This document shows positions 9,002 to 24,500 of a stretch of DNA of 64,000 nucleotides, piece by piece (the stretch's first letter is position 1; each line of letters starts with the position of its first letter). The DNA comes from Hydractinia symbiolongicarpus (taxonomy: Eukaryota; Cnidaria; Hydrozoa; Anthoathecata; Hydractiniidae). Where the stretch lies: positions 16,680,001 to 16,744,000 of the forward strand of contig NC_079879.1 in the NCBI RefSeq assembly GCF_029227915.1, in the 5' to 3' direction. The translations under genes and the position numbers were made by a program. Below the pieces are notes generated by a model. That model made no database searches and was not told the origin of the DNA. It saw nothing but the letters and a program-made list of their open reading frames with translations.

Positions 9002-10322
9002 TTAATCCAAAATATTTTCTCTGACTACAGTTACTAATTGTTCCCCATTATTGAATTCACCCTCAAGGGATAATAAACGGAATTTTTGTAAATCTTCGAA
9101 ATTTACTGTTGTTATCAGTTCACTGTCTTCTTCCGAACTTGATAATAAACTTGTTGTTGAGGTAGATTGTTCAGTTACAGAATCATCGTTATTGGACTCT
9201 TTCTTTGTTCCAAATCCCATAAATGCTACTGAAGCTCCGGATCTCATGTTAACTGGATCATCGCGTTCTCTAATATGAAACATTCCTGATTGAATTGATG
9301 AATCTGGGACAATAACTTTTCAAGTAAAATCTAAAATATCATAATGTTCAGGTTCAATGCTCAAACTTCCTGCCCAATCATACACTACAGTCATTGTTTC
9401 TCGTGCATAAAAAACACATGTTTACGACCTTCTGCAGGGTGATGTATTGAAATAGTACAATGGTCATCAGTTTAAAGAGCTTCAGGAGGAACTATTGATT
9501 TTCGTGCTGCATTGAAGCTTTGTAACTTTAAGTTTCTTTTTTCTATATCAGCTTTTTCTTGTGCTTTCTTCCAATCAGATGCTAAAGATGCACAGTAGGC
9601 ATTGTCCATCTCTTGTCTTACCTCTGCTCGTTCATGAGAAGTTCTAATCAATGGTGTCGATGTTCTAAAACCACAAGCTGGAACAAAATCATCTAATTCG
9701 TCATTGTCAGAACTCACAAATATTGGTGCTGTCAAGTCTTGTATCATTTGGATTGTCTTGCACTTTGTTCTGAAAATGAACTTGGTTCTAGCCATTTTTG
9801 TTTTCTGACAATACAGCTCAATTGTAAAAGGTTTGCATTGGTGGTTAAAATGTTATTCACAACTTCCCTCCGGATATCAACTAAAAAAAAGTAACGTCAC
9901 TTGTACCAAATGTAAGAGGGTTGTCCCTTTTCTCCCAAAATAACTCTTTGCAAGTATTCAATAAATCATCATAGGATGCATTCGACGGAAGCTTGATGCT
10001 TCTCAGTCCACCTCCTCTGTCTCCTTTCACTAGAGCAATTTTTTTTCCTCACATCAATAGTGTTCCCAACTGAGGTAAACGACTCTTAGTTTCTTTGTTA
10101 CACTTTTCCTAACTGGGGACAACACTCTACTTTTTTTGGTCTAGCTGATCCACCTTGAATAATGGACTTTAACTCAAGCTTTCGATCTTCTATTTGCTCA
10201 TCTGAGGAACACATTAATCTGATTATATCACCATCCTTGGTGACACCATGTTTACGTAAAATGTTGTCGTCAGCATGCAGTACAACTATCTCAGTGAGCT
10301 TAAAAGGGAAACATGGATAAAG
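9002..10322 (-). pseudogene. Decayed gene with UBX-like segment
   Basis: Reading the minus strand downwards gives a chain of recognisable pieces in changing frames. The first is a segment with KHGVTKDGDIIRLMCSSDEQ (about 10,310-10,150). The second is a GGGLRSIKLP block leading to CKELFWEKRDNPLTFGTSDV (about 10,010-9,890). The third is a charged helix followed by VPPEAL and, after a frameshift, a short beta-grasp-like piece with VYDWAGSL (9,795-9,340). The last is an acidic serine-rich block with FHIRERDD (9,283-9,002). The VYDW..GSL and PPE motifs suggest a UBX-type ubiquitin-like fold, seen in an expanded family of cnidarian genes. At least four frame breaks show it is dead. The family call is by motif memory only. 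Confidence 0.5.
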
Positions 10323-10774
10323 TCAGCCAAAATTGCAAGAAAAAAAAACAAACATAATTATATATAGCTACCATCTTTAGCGCGAAGACGCTCCTCATGC
10401 AGGGGGGAGGGGCACGGGGGTGTAAACAATCTCTTTCAAGAGATTTACTTTTCGTTGATAAAATTCTGAATCGTCATCTCAGATTGGTCCATTTTTTTAA
10501 ATATTGAATTTCCTAAAAAAAAAATCAGTTGTAACTCGCTGAATTTGTATGCAAAGGAATGGACACCATATCGCCCATTTCCATACTAAAAAAGAAAACA
10601 AAAATTTCTCAATAATAAAATGATACTACTGAATTATTAACGAATCCAAATTAATAGTACACCTTTTATCAGTAAAGAACATAACAACATACCTTGTCCA
10701 TGTCTCGCTCTTTCGCCGAGATCTTTGAAATCTAAACTAGGTTATGCACATCGTTGGACTTGATTCCAAGTCAC
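10323..10774. other. AT-rich spacer
   Basis: No gene was recognised. There is a short pyrimidine/purine-rich stretch and a GGGGGGAGGGG run near 10,400. The stretch ends where the 31-bp minisatellite starts. Confidence 0.5.
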
Positions 10775-10967
10775 CGCTAAGTGATCAATTTTCCTAAGTG
10801 ATCAATTTGCATATACAGAATTTGCTAAGTGTGCAATTTGTACAGATAGCATTTTGCTAAGTGTGCAATTTTTACAGATAGGATTTGCTAAGTGATCAAT
10901 TTGTACAGATAACGTTCGCTAAGTGAGCAATTTGCATAGATAGAATTCTCTAAGTGATTACTTTGTA
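10775..10967. repeat. 31-bp minisatellite array, left part
   Basis: About six or seven units of the form CTAAGTGATCAATTTG plus CATAGATAGAATT-like spacers. It is the same family as the array resuming at 13,028. The LINE occupies the gap between them. Confidence 0.9.
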
Positions 10968-13027
10968 GCTATTGGGCATATAAATATCAACTCAATAAGA
11001 AACAAATTTGAGATGCTTTCTGCGACTGTAGATGGTAATCTTGACATTTTGATGGTCTCAGAGTCTAAAATCGACAACTCTTTTCCCACAGCACAATTTT
11101 TTATCAATGGCTATACCAAACCATACAGGCTAGACCGAGACTTTCGGTGGCGGTATTCTGCTGTATGTACGGCAAGATATGAAAGATATACAAAATGATA
11201 ATATTTTTAATGATAAATCTATTGAGACCTCGTTATCGAAATTTGCTAATCATCCAAAAAAAATTAAAGATTTGGATAAAAATAAAACTACACAGCAGTC
11301 TGACATTCCAACAAAAATAATACAGGAAAATTCTGACATTTTTGGAAATGTTTTGTGCAATAGCATAAATTATAACATCGACCAATCCAATTTTCCAAAA
11401 AGCCTTAAGAACGCAGACGTCATTCCAGTTTTCAAAAAGGAGGACCGTACGGACAAGTGTAACTACCGCCCGGTCAGTATACTGCCTAATATCTCTAAGA
11501 TATTCGAAAAATGCTTATACGAACAAATTGAAGCTTTTTTTCAACCTATTTTTAACAAGCAGCAGTGTGGTTTTCAGGGAGGTTTTAGTACGCAGCAATG
11601 CCTTATAGCAATGATCGAAAAATGTAAAAAAGCCTAGATAATAAAGGATCTTACGCAGCGTTATTGACAGACTTGTCTAAAGCTTTTGACTGTATAAATC
11701 ACGATTTTGCTAAATTGCACGCTTATGGGTTTGACAAGGATGCTTTGAGATTAATACATAGCTATTTAACTGGCCGGAAACAAAGAGTTAAAATAAACAA
11801 CTCATTTAGTACGTTACTGGACATCTTATTTAGTGTGCCACAAGGGTCTATTTTAGGCCCACTACTCTTCAACGTTTTCCTGATAGATTTATTTCTGATA
11901 ACGATTGAAACTGATATAGCTAGCTACGCAGATGACAACACCCCATATACGTACGGGTCTGATAAAAATCAAGTTGTAGAAGACCTTGAAGAAGCAGCAA
12001 AAAGAATGTTTATATGGTTTGCTGAAAACGGTATGAAAGCCAATGAAGCAAAGAGCCATCTTCTTTCTAGCTTACCACTTGATACAAAAGCTGTCGTTGG
12101 AGACACGTACATTAAAAACAGTGACCAACAGAAACTGTTAGGGATAAAAATTGATCGGAAATTAAAATTTGATTTGCATGTAACGTTAGCGCGTGTTGCA
12201 CCTTACATGGATACTCAAAAAAGAAGAGTTATTATGAAGGCTTTTGTTACCTCTCAATTCAGTTACTGTCCTTTGATATGGATGTTCCACAATAGAACAC
12301 TGAATAACAGAATTAATAATTTGCATGTAAGAGCACTTCGAATAATCTATTGTGACCATACATCAACATTTAAGGAACTGTTACATAGAGATAAATCAAA
12401 AACGATACACGAAAAAAATCTTGAAACACTAGCTATAGAAATATATAAAGCTAAAAACAAACTCTCACCTGATATAATAAGTGATATTTTTCTGTTCCGT
12501 AGTAGCACTTATAATTTGAGAAATGAAAAAGAACTTTGCTATCGCACAGCAAAAACGTCTAGTTATGGCACTGAAACTATCTCAAATTTCGCGCCAAAAT
12601 TGTGGCAGATGATACCATCAAATATAAAAACATCTGAAACGTTACAAGAGTTTAAGTCAAAAATTAAGAAATGGAATCCAGAAAGTTGCCCTTGTAGGTT
12701 GTGCAAACCGTATATTAATGGATTAGGTTTTATTTGACAGGCAGACTTTTATTTAGTATTTATAGCATTTTGCGGTTTGTTTTTGTTGTTTTTTTTCCCG
12801 AATATTCTGGCATACCACTTCCTTGCAATATATAGGATCTCAAAAATAAAAGCTATAGTCTAACCATCCTTTATTTCAGGATGATGGTATGCAAAGCAAA
12901 GAAGTAAAATTAACTAAATTAATTGCCTTCTTCATTGACTTTAATTAGCGACTTTTCCCGAGAAGCTAGAATTTTTATTTTTTTTTTTACACGTCAATGT
13001 AAAAGAAATTGTTAATAATAATAATAA
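10968..13027 (+). mobile_element. Internally deleted CR1/jockey-like LINE with (TAA)n tail
   Basis: The insertion begins at about 10,968 with a 5'-truncated endonuclease domain (SIRNKF and LDILMVSESKIDNSFP). It runs through a reverse transcriptase and ends in a short (TAA)n tract at about 13,010-13,027. The 31-bp minisatellite is found on both sides, and the unit is interrupted so that TGTA may be a short target duplication. Between 11,160 and 11,200 the frame jumps from the endonuclease GGxL-type strand directly into the reverse-transcriptase N-terminus, so most of the endonuclease and the linker are deleted. Confidence 0.75.
11013..12737 (+). pseudogene. LINE endonuclease fragment plus reverse transcriptase
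   Basis: The first piece (11,013-11,170) is the start of an APE-type endonuclease domain. The second (11,179-11,637) holds the fingers of the reverse transcriptase, with VIPVFKKEDRTDKCNYRPVS and NKQQCGFQ motifs. After a frameshift near 11,635 the third block (11,664-12,737) carries SKAFDCINHDF, the palm VPQGSILGPLLF, the catalytic YADD in SYADDNTPYTYG, and the thumb with LGIKIDRKLKF. The C-terminus ends with a Cys-rich CPCRLCKP motif. A few residues are missing after NHDF compared with relatives. Family: CR1/jockey group non-LTR retrotransposon. It is not functional, given the frameshift and the missing endonuclease core. Confidence 0.85.
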
Positions 13028-13450
13028 TGTACAGATAGCATTCGCCAAGTGATCAATTTGTAAAGATAAGATTCACTAAGTGATCACTTTGCATATATAG
13101 AGCTCTCTAAGTGATCAATTTGTACAGATAGCATTTTGCTAAGTGATCAATTTGCATAGATAGCATTTGCATTTGCTAAGTGTGCAATTTGTACAGATAG
13201 CATTTTGCTAAGTGATCAATTTGCATAGATAGAATTCGCTAAGTGTGTAATTTGTACAGATAAGATTTGCTAAGTTGTCAATTCGTACAGATAGAATTCT
13301 CTAAGTGATCAATTTGCATAGATAGGATTTGCTAAGTGTGCAATTTGTACAGATGGCATTTGCTAAGTGTGCAATTTGTATAGATAGCATTTGCTAAGTG
13401 TGCAATTTGTATAGATAGCATTTTGCTAAGTGATCGATTTGTACAGATAG

Positions 13451-16797
<3,347 letters not shown>

Positions 16798-16817
16798 TCA
16801 TTTATATATATATATAA

Positions 16818-18536
16818 GTATATTCATTATGTGGACATTCTTTAAAGGTCTATAATTCCTTACTAAAGTACTTTTTTAGAAAAACCTCTAGTGTATGGAA
16901 CACAATACTCTGGCCCTCTGTTTCAACGGTGTTGCCGAGTCACGAAATTAATGCGTGTCCACCTAAAAATTTCCTTTTCCTAGGAGTAGTAATAAGTGGA
17001 CAAACTACTGCTAACAGATGCATTATGTGGACACAAAATTAAAAGGATTATTAAGCTTATTGTGGACACAACAGGAGCAAACAGAGACCTTTGATCGTAT
17101 AAGAAACAATATAAAGTACGGTATACACGGATAAAATGAAAGAATAATTTTCTGTCTTTTAGATATTTTAATTGATTTTATAAAAATACAAAGGGTATAG
17201 AGGATAGAACCTCTACATAGCAACTACCAACAGTCTGAAAACAAGTAGAACAAATAAATTTTATACACAGATATGTTTTGCAATGTCATTTTAATGGGCG
17301 ATATTTCCATTATTAACAGCGTTCGTGCTTGGAAGCTGCGTGCTAATACGACTTCAGTTGCCACATGATGACGGCAAAGTATAATCTTTCCAAGAAGTCC
17401 AATGGCAATTTGGATGAAGTGCGTGAAAATAAAAATAATAAACTGGTCTTAAAATACATTGTACGCTACTGGTAGGAGTCTTTGTGTGAACCTCGCTTAC
17501 AACGGAGGCACTGCAACATGGTTCTCAAATTAAGAAAAAGGGAATGGGGCTAAAAGTTCGCAATCTTATATTTAGGGAATTAGATCGACTTTTTTCACTC
17601 TATTCTCGACTCTTTCCAAGAAGTTGTTCCATGTCGCGCCAATTCAATCTCTTTATGTCTTATATCGTGAATTATCGATAAGTGGTCTGGGCGTTTAAAT
17701 TTTTGAACTCTTTCACTGGGTGCTCTTTTGTGGGCGGATAATTGATAATCTATAGTACGCATGTTGAACTGTAGAACTAGTCCTTTTTTATTCGGCCTCC
17801 TAATGCAGAACGAAAATGTTTAATATTTTTAAAAGAAGATATTTTGTTCCAACTTGTCTTCTTCAGCGTTGGTCACGTGGTTGCCAACAACGAATCAAGG
17901 GCATCTTAATGGCTTAATATAGCAAAACTAATGCTATTGTTGAATATATGAGAAAATTTACGCGAAAATAAGGCATAGATCTCCAAGAATCTTTTGTCGA
18001 CACGGTCCCCAGCCTGCTTTTTCTCTTCTTTCGTTTTTATAATTTCCACTTTATGATATCCATGAAAAGGCCGCGTTTGATTGTTTGCAAGAAAAAGAAA
18101 AAACATATGTAACTTAAACCTTTATTACTAAAATCTAAACCATCGTAAAACTTGTGTTGTATTTGGCTCATTGAAAATGACGAAGATATAAAAGATACGA
18201 GCCAATGCACAATACATAACAAGCCGTAAAAATAATGGATTTGTATCACGACTTTTAACAAAAATTTTTTTGTTTATAAATAACCAAGTTGCTAGGAGCT
18301 TGTATGTTATATGCAATCAATAAGGGCTGAGCGCCAAAAAAAGGCACTCAACTCTTAATTAAGCATAGTTTATTAAGAAACTATAAAATGCACTGCACGG
18401 TTTAAGCCTTAGTTTTGAGCAAGTAATCTCCACAAACGAAAGCAAACGAAAAAGCAACTTGAGGGACGTAACATAGGGCTACACCGAACTTTGAGTTCCT
18501 CATAAATACACTCATCTACTACCATAAGATTTTAAA
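16818..18536. other. Non-coding stretch with TTAnGTGGACA motifs
   Basis: No gene was recognised. The first 260 bases contain at least four copies of GTGGACA, in both orientations, mostly preceded by TTAn (about 16,829, 16,953, 16,996, 17,028), plus one variant near 17,070. The remainder is AT-rich DNA downstream of the large minus-strand gene. Confidence 0.5.
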
Positions 18537-21500
18537 TTACACAGGAATAGATAGTTTTTTCATATTAAGCTGCACCAATTTATCCCATTTCGCACGTTCG
18601 TTGTTAATTTTGTTTCTTACTTTCGTAAATGCAAAGTCTAATTTATGGTCAGCAAGAAATTGTTTCATCGCTGCACGACCTAAAACAAACAACGGTAAGA
18701 AAGAATTATTGCATTTACTCTGTAAATGCAGGGACAAATTAGGAAAAAGGAATCATGTGAACAGAATTGAGTAAGCATAAAAAGGGGACAAGAAGCAGTA
18801 CTCACTTGGCATTGGATCTTCTTCGGCTCGTTTAACAAATCCTCCAAAGCGCTTCATGAAATCATTTTCAGTGTCATCACTCCATGATAAAGTCCCATAA
18901 CCTAAAATTAGTAACATATAAGAAATGAAATAGAATATATGATGTGATACTCGCATTGCGAACCATTGTGAAATGCAATATAAACGCCCCACCTTTCTTG
19001 GGTAGTTTTTGTACACGTTTACGCTTATTCAACCATTCAACGGAATCTAAGAAAGAAATCAGTTTAATATTACTATTACAACGTTAACACAATACGACCT
19101 ACAAGTTCTGAAAACCCTAAAAAGGTGGCCTGGTATAGAGTACACGAAAACGAGTATGCTAATGTGTGTGAGTATAATAAGTTTCTCCTAGTTAGCTTCT
19201 ACGGGGAAGCAACAACGCGGCAATGCCCCCTTTTTAGTTTTTTTAACTAACTGTTTGATAGACTATGTGTTAACTATTTAGAGACGACTTCTAAGTAACA
19301 GGTCTTACCGACTGTTTGTTTTTCATCATCATAACTGTCTGACTCACAAAAATTCTTTACAGACTCACCTACGATAAATAATTAATTAAACAACAATGTA
19401 ACAAAAAAATGTAAGGAAAAACAAAATCCTATTTCTCAACAAAAGCCCTTGTATGTTCACTTGTGATGTTATAAAGAGACATTAAATGTCGTAAAGTAAT
19501 TTCGCTGTTTTAAAACTAATACAGACTAAAAAACTGTTTAACAAAGTAGTAAAATCTCCTCTTTCTGTTCGTATTTAATATTTACACAGTACTTGACTAG
19601 TTTAGCTCAATATAAATCCGTACATACCAGTTAGCCTGAGGCGTTTTTTGGAATTTGATGACGGATTAACAATACCTATAAAGGATAATCGGAAACAATT
19701 GCATACGCATTTCTGAATTAATTTTTGAGAATCAAGATTTGGAAACGAGAAAACACAGTTGTGCAAATGTGAAAAACATTTTTATAGAATATTGCAGACT
19801 TGTTCTGCTGACAGTATAGTGACTGGGCATTCAACTTGTACTCTACGTTTCTGGTTCAAGATCCCACCCTGATGCACTATAAATGTAGTGTTTTCAGCCC
19901 ACTTGGAGCTATCTACTGACAGCAAACTAGTTTGTGTGGCAGGCAATCATGTTAAGGCAATGCTATACGTATCTCTGGCGGTAATGTAACATAGTTACTG
20001 TCGGAGAGGACGAGCCAGCCGTTAGGAAAGAATCCTCAAGGATAATAAAACTTCCTGTTTCTTACTTACTTATCAATAGTGTAAACAACGAAAGAGAGGG
20101 CGTAGAACAGGCGTAAAACATTTTCACAATATTCTAAAACATCAACTTACTATTTGAGTCATTTTCTGTTTTTTTGCAATCATCATCTGTAGGTTTGAAG
20201 GTACTTTTCGAATCACGAGCATTTTGTTTTGTAGATCCTACAAATTAAATAATAATACTAAACCTATATGTGAAAAAAGAATAATATTTACATTCATATT
20301 GCAATGAGACTTTTAATTTCAGCGACCATAGTAATTCTATATCGAGGAAATTTTTCATTATTATAAGAACCTTATACCTCGTAATCCGTATTTACACTGT
20401 TTAGGTCTTTGTGTCAAATCATCGTGATATAAATATTCCAGCGTCAACATAATAGGAATTTTCAGCGGCACAAAAAAATGAAGATAAACACAATTCCTGA
20501 TACTTAAAAACCTAATATTCAAAATCTCTATTTACAACTGTATGCCAATAATTTGCTCTTTCTTTTATTTGAATCTTATATGTGTACTTAAACATATTTA
20601 AACAAACTGAATGAAAACCTAAATAAATAAAGCTACCTACTTAGCTAGGTTTAGGATGCTCTCTTAAAATCTACGTCTACAATTTTACGTTGCTAGAAAG
20701 TGTGATGATCCACTTATCTTAATATGTGAACACACAAAAAACGCCAAAATAAAAAACTGTGAGAAGTCAAAAAGGTTAAAAATTTAGAATATTATTATAT
20801 TATTAAAAGACTAGACGTTTATCTTTGGAAAAAGCCACAGGGTCGCCCGTCCTTTATATATCGCATTTCATATATCACATAGAGATTGAGGTGCTGGAAG
20901 TATATACCAAGTATATACCAAAAGTAAGACAAAATAATAGCATTTATATAGATTGACCTAACTTTCCACAAGGTTTAACTTGCGGGCCGAGAGTTTATAG
21001 CATTTTGAACAACTGACAGAAAATATCGAGCCTCCTCTTATTAGTATAGATAAACATTAAAATTTTAAAATAACCAAGCCATATGCTGCAAAACGGACCC
21101 TAAAAGTATATGATAAACTTATTACCTTGATCTATTTCCATAAGCGGTTTTCCTATCTTGGTTACTTCCATTAATGCCAATGGTGCCTGATATATCTGTT
21201 CATTTATTTGAGCAGAATGACCCATATGTTTGTAAAAGTATTCCCTGTCGTTTTTTGAAAGATCCAGGGCAGCGAATAATGTCGATACGCGATGCCGATT
21301 TGTCGTAGCCTTCATATTTTGTGGCTCTTTTAACGGCAAACGGTCACACACATTATGCATTGAATGCCAGCCGGAAACATGGTTTTCTGATAATCTGGTT
21401 GACGGGAAAACATAAGGATTGTCCCCTCTCACCCCAACAGCACATCTAACTTCTAAATCACACAAAATGTCGATGGCTACGGTTGTGTCTTCAGGTATAA

Positions 21501-24500
21501 GTAACGGCACTAAATGATTGTTTCCCTTGCCAGTTAAATATGTGACTTTTAACGAATCAACTATCATCCTGTCAAGTTCATCCATAGAATCTTTCCTCTG
21601 CTTATCAATCCACTTGTTGGATTTCGCATCGTTCCACTCCTCAATGGAAAGTCTAGCAGGCTCCCCACCTCTTCGTCCATTTAATACTGTAAGCCGCGTC
21701 CACTATCTCGGAGTCGAACAAACATGGATTCGTCAAAAAGCAAAAACTTGTCACTTGTTAGGGACTTTATAGTTGAAACGACTTCGTTTCTCACCAATGT
21801 CACATCACCCTCATTTGGTAGATTCTCTGGACGCCGCAAGTTTATTTGGCGCCTCTTATTTAGTTCGTACTGCGAGTCTCCAAAGATAAAATCTTCCCAT
21901 AGTTCAAGGACATCAGTGAATGACCCCACTTCCTTAGCTTCGTCATCCATAGACTTAGCCATATAAACAGCTTTCATTACCTTTGCTGATCTCTTTATCA
22001 AATACAGTAGATTTTGTTTCAAACCCGGCTTTAATTTCCCACCTTCGGTTGTCGAGTATAAATCAATGGCTTCTCTAAGACCATCAAAATTACATCTTAA
22101 AAACATGTCATTACCATTGTTGTAACGGGCAGTGAGTCCAGGTCTCTCCTTGAAATGCAAATAAAGGTGTCCCAATCGCCTCATCTCCAGCCTAACTGTT
22201 TTCTTTACTTGCGCAGCTTTGTCTGTTTTTCTCTTTGTTCGCCAATAAAATACAGATCCAACCTTCAATATTAGTTTATCTTTACAACATAATCTGCCCA
22301 CTTTATTGTCACGTAATTTAGCTAGTATGTTTGTTTTAAAATCCTCGTCAAGATCCTCACTCTCCGGGACGGAAAGTAATGACGTTGGTACACTAATAAT
22401 GCTGCGGCAATGATTTTTCTGACATCTTTTTAAATGTTTGCTAAAGCCTCTGGTTGCAATAAAGGCATTGCAGGAGCCACACGATTTTGTACTTTTCCAT
22501 TTCAATCCTTTTCTTTCTCGTTGATAGATAGGATTTTCAGACCGTGCCTGCTCTTTGTTGTAGCACAGGATTCCTTCCCTTCTAAATTTGTTGAATTCTC
22601 CAATCCTCTGTCGCTTTGATAAACTCATGGCGTGCTTTACCCTTGGCTCCAGTTCATGACAAAGCCTTATGTGCCTTGAGAGTTTAGTGTGAGTCTGCAT
22701 TCTCCTACAAAAAATGCAAATTCTTCCGGGTCTTTCGGACGCTTTCCCTTTCTTTCTCTGTGTTGCTTGATTTTTCTAAAAAAAAGGAACAGACGCCAAA
22801 TGCCTTAAGGTCACAACTCTTTTTAATGCACATAAATGAAAAATTATTAATCAAAAGAGTCTGCACACCAAAGTACTGTAACATTTTAGTGTTCTGTAAT
22901 CTTAGATGGTCATAAGAATTAATTCTAGTAAAAAATCATACCGTTAGGGGTTTCTTTTCACAAGAGTTCAAGGTAATTGTCTTAGCATTTAGATTAGCGA
23001 CATTGGATATGGAGGGTAGAAGGTCTTTATTTAATTCCTAAAATAGAAAATTTGCACACTATAGAAGAGCAGGGAAGGCATGTTAAAGAAGCAACATTAT
23101 AGACCAATTGGTATGAAATAACACATCTAGCACTTATATTAGTTAAAAAAGCCAGACTGAAGGAGGGTCAAACTCACATACCGACAGATTGATTATTCTA
23201 GAACGAGAAATTTTAAGCAAAGACCCAGCTAGATTGGTACCAGGCTTGCGAAATTTATAATATATAAATAAGTTTTATTAAAATATGTATTTTATCATGG
23301 ATTTGCTACTCTTAAATAGATACAATGTTGTGTACCTTGTTAATCTCTTCATTAGCACTGTCTTCATTTTCTGAGTCTGTGTTTAGAACAGACAGGTCAG
23401 CGTCAATCAAAAGAGCAGAGTCATTGGAAATTGACTTTTGACAATTCTGAAATGAAAGTAAGACTGTAAAAAACTCACAATTCATATCTTTCAAACCTCT
23501 TAAACATTTTCGATGCAATTGAACTTTTTTAAATTCAATAACATTCTCAAAATTCTCCAAGCAAATTCATCTAGAGTATCATCATTTAATTAAGGCCTAA
23601 AGACATTACCATGTTTTTTGATGGATCCGCAGTCATCTTGTGTTTATCATAGATATTTCTAATTATGTCTGATATAGGAATTCCAGGAGCCATCTAAAAA
23701 CATAACAATTAATGTTTTATTATCGTTATCGGATAAACTTACAAATTGCCCAAATGGGAAAAGAGAATACCTCGTTATTGGTGGAATCGTCAGAATCATC
23801 GAAATCAAGAGAATTTTTGACATAATTGCCACAATCCTCACTTCGCTGAGTAATTTTAAAATCTGCCATGTAACTCTAAAGTTAAACAAAGTCCATATTT
23901 TTGAGCCATGTGGACAAAAAAAGAGAATGAGACAGAGATTTGAAATTTACAAAAATAAAAAAAATAAAATTTACCTTCACATTTTGCATAACCGGAGAGA
24001 TTTTTTGAACAGATTCAAGAACTTCGCTCACCTTAATTAATGAAAGAACAAAAAATAATATCAATCTGCACCTTTAAAGGCATGTAAACATCAACACGAA
24101 AAGCTTACCAATTTTGTATCCCTTGGTGACGATTGATTACTCTGCAGTGGACTACATGGGACAATTCCTTCTTCAGCAGCCTTATTATTATTCTTTATCA
24201 CTTCAACATCCCCTGCCTCACTTCCCTATTTGAAGTTAGGCATAAAAGTAAAGACATCCTGCATAGTGCAAAGTAGCTTTAAAAACAACAACAAAACACT
24301 TACTGATTTCATACGCGGAATATGCAACAATTGTCTTTTTGTATCCTCTGTTAACTCACTTTCCTATATATATATTTATTTTATATATAAGAAATGTTAA
24401 CATCACCTTTGGGTATATTTATAACTTGCAACTTTTAACTGATAATGAAAAGTTACTTACCAGTGAATTTCTCATATCAGTAAATAGATTCAGACACTAC

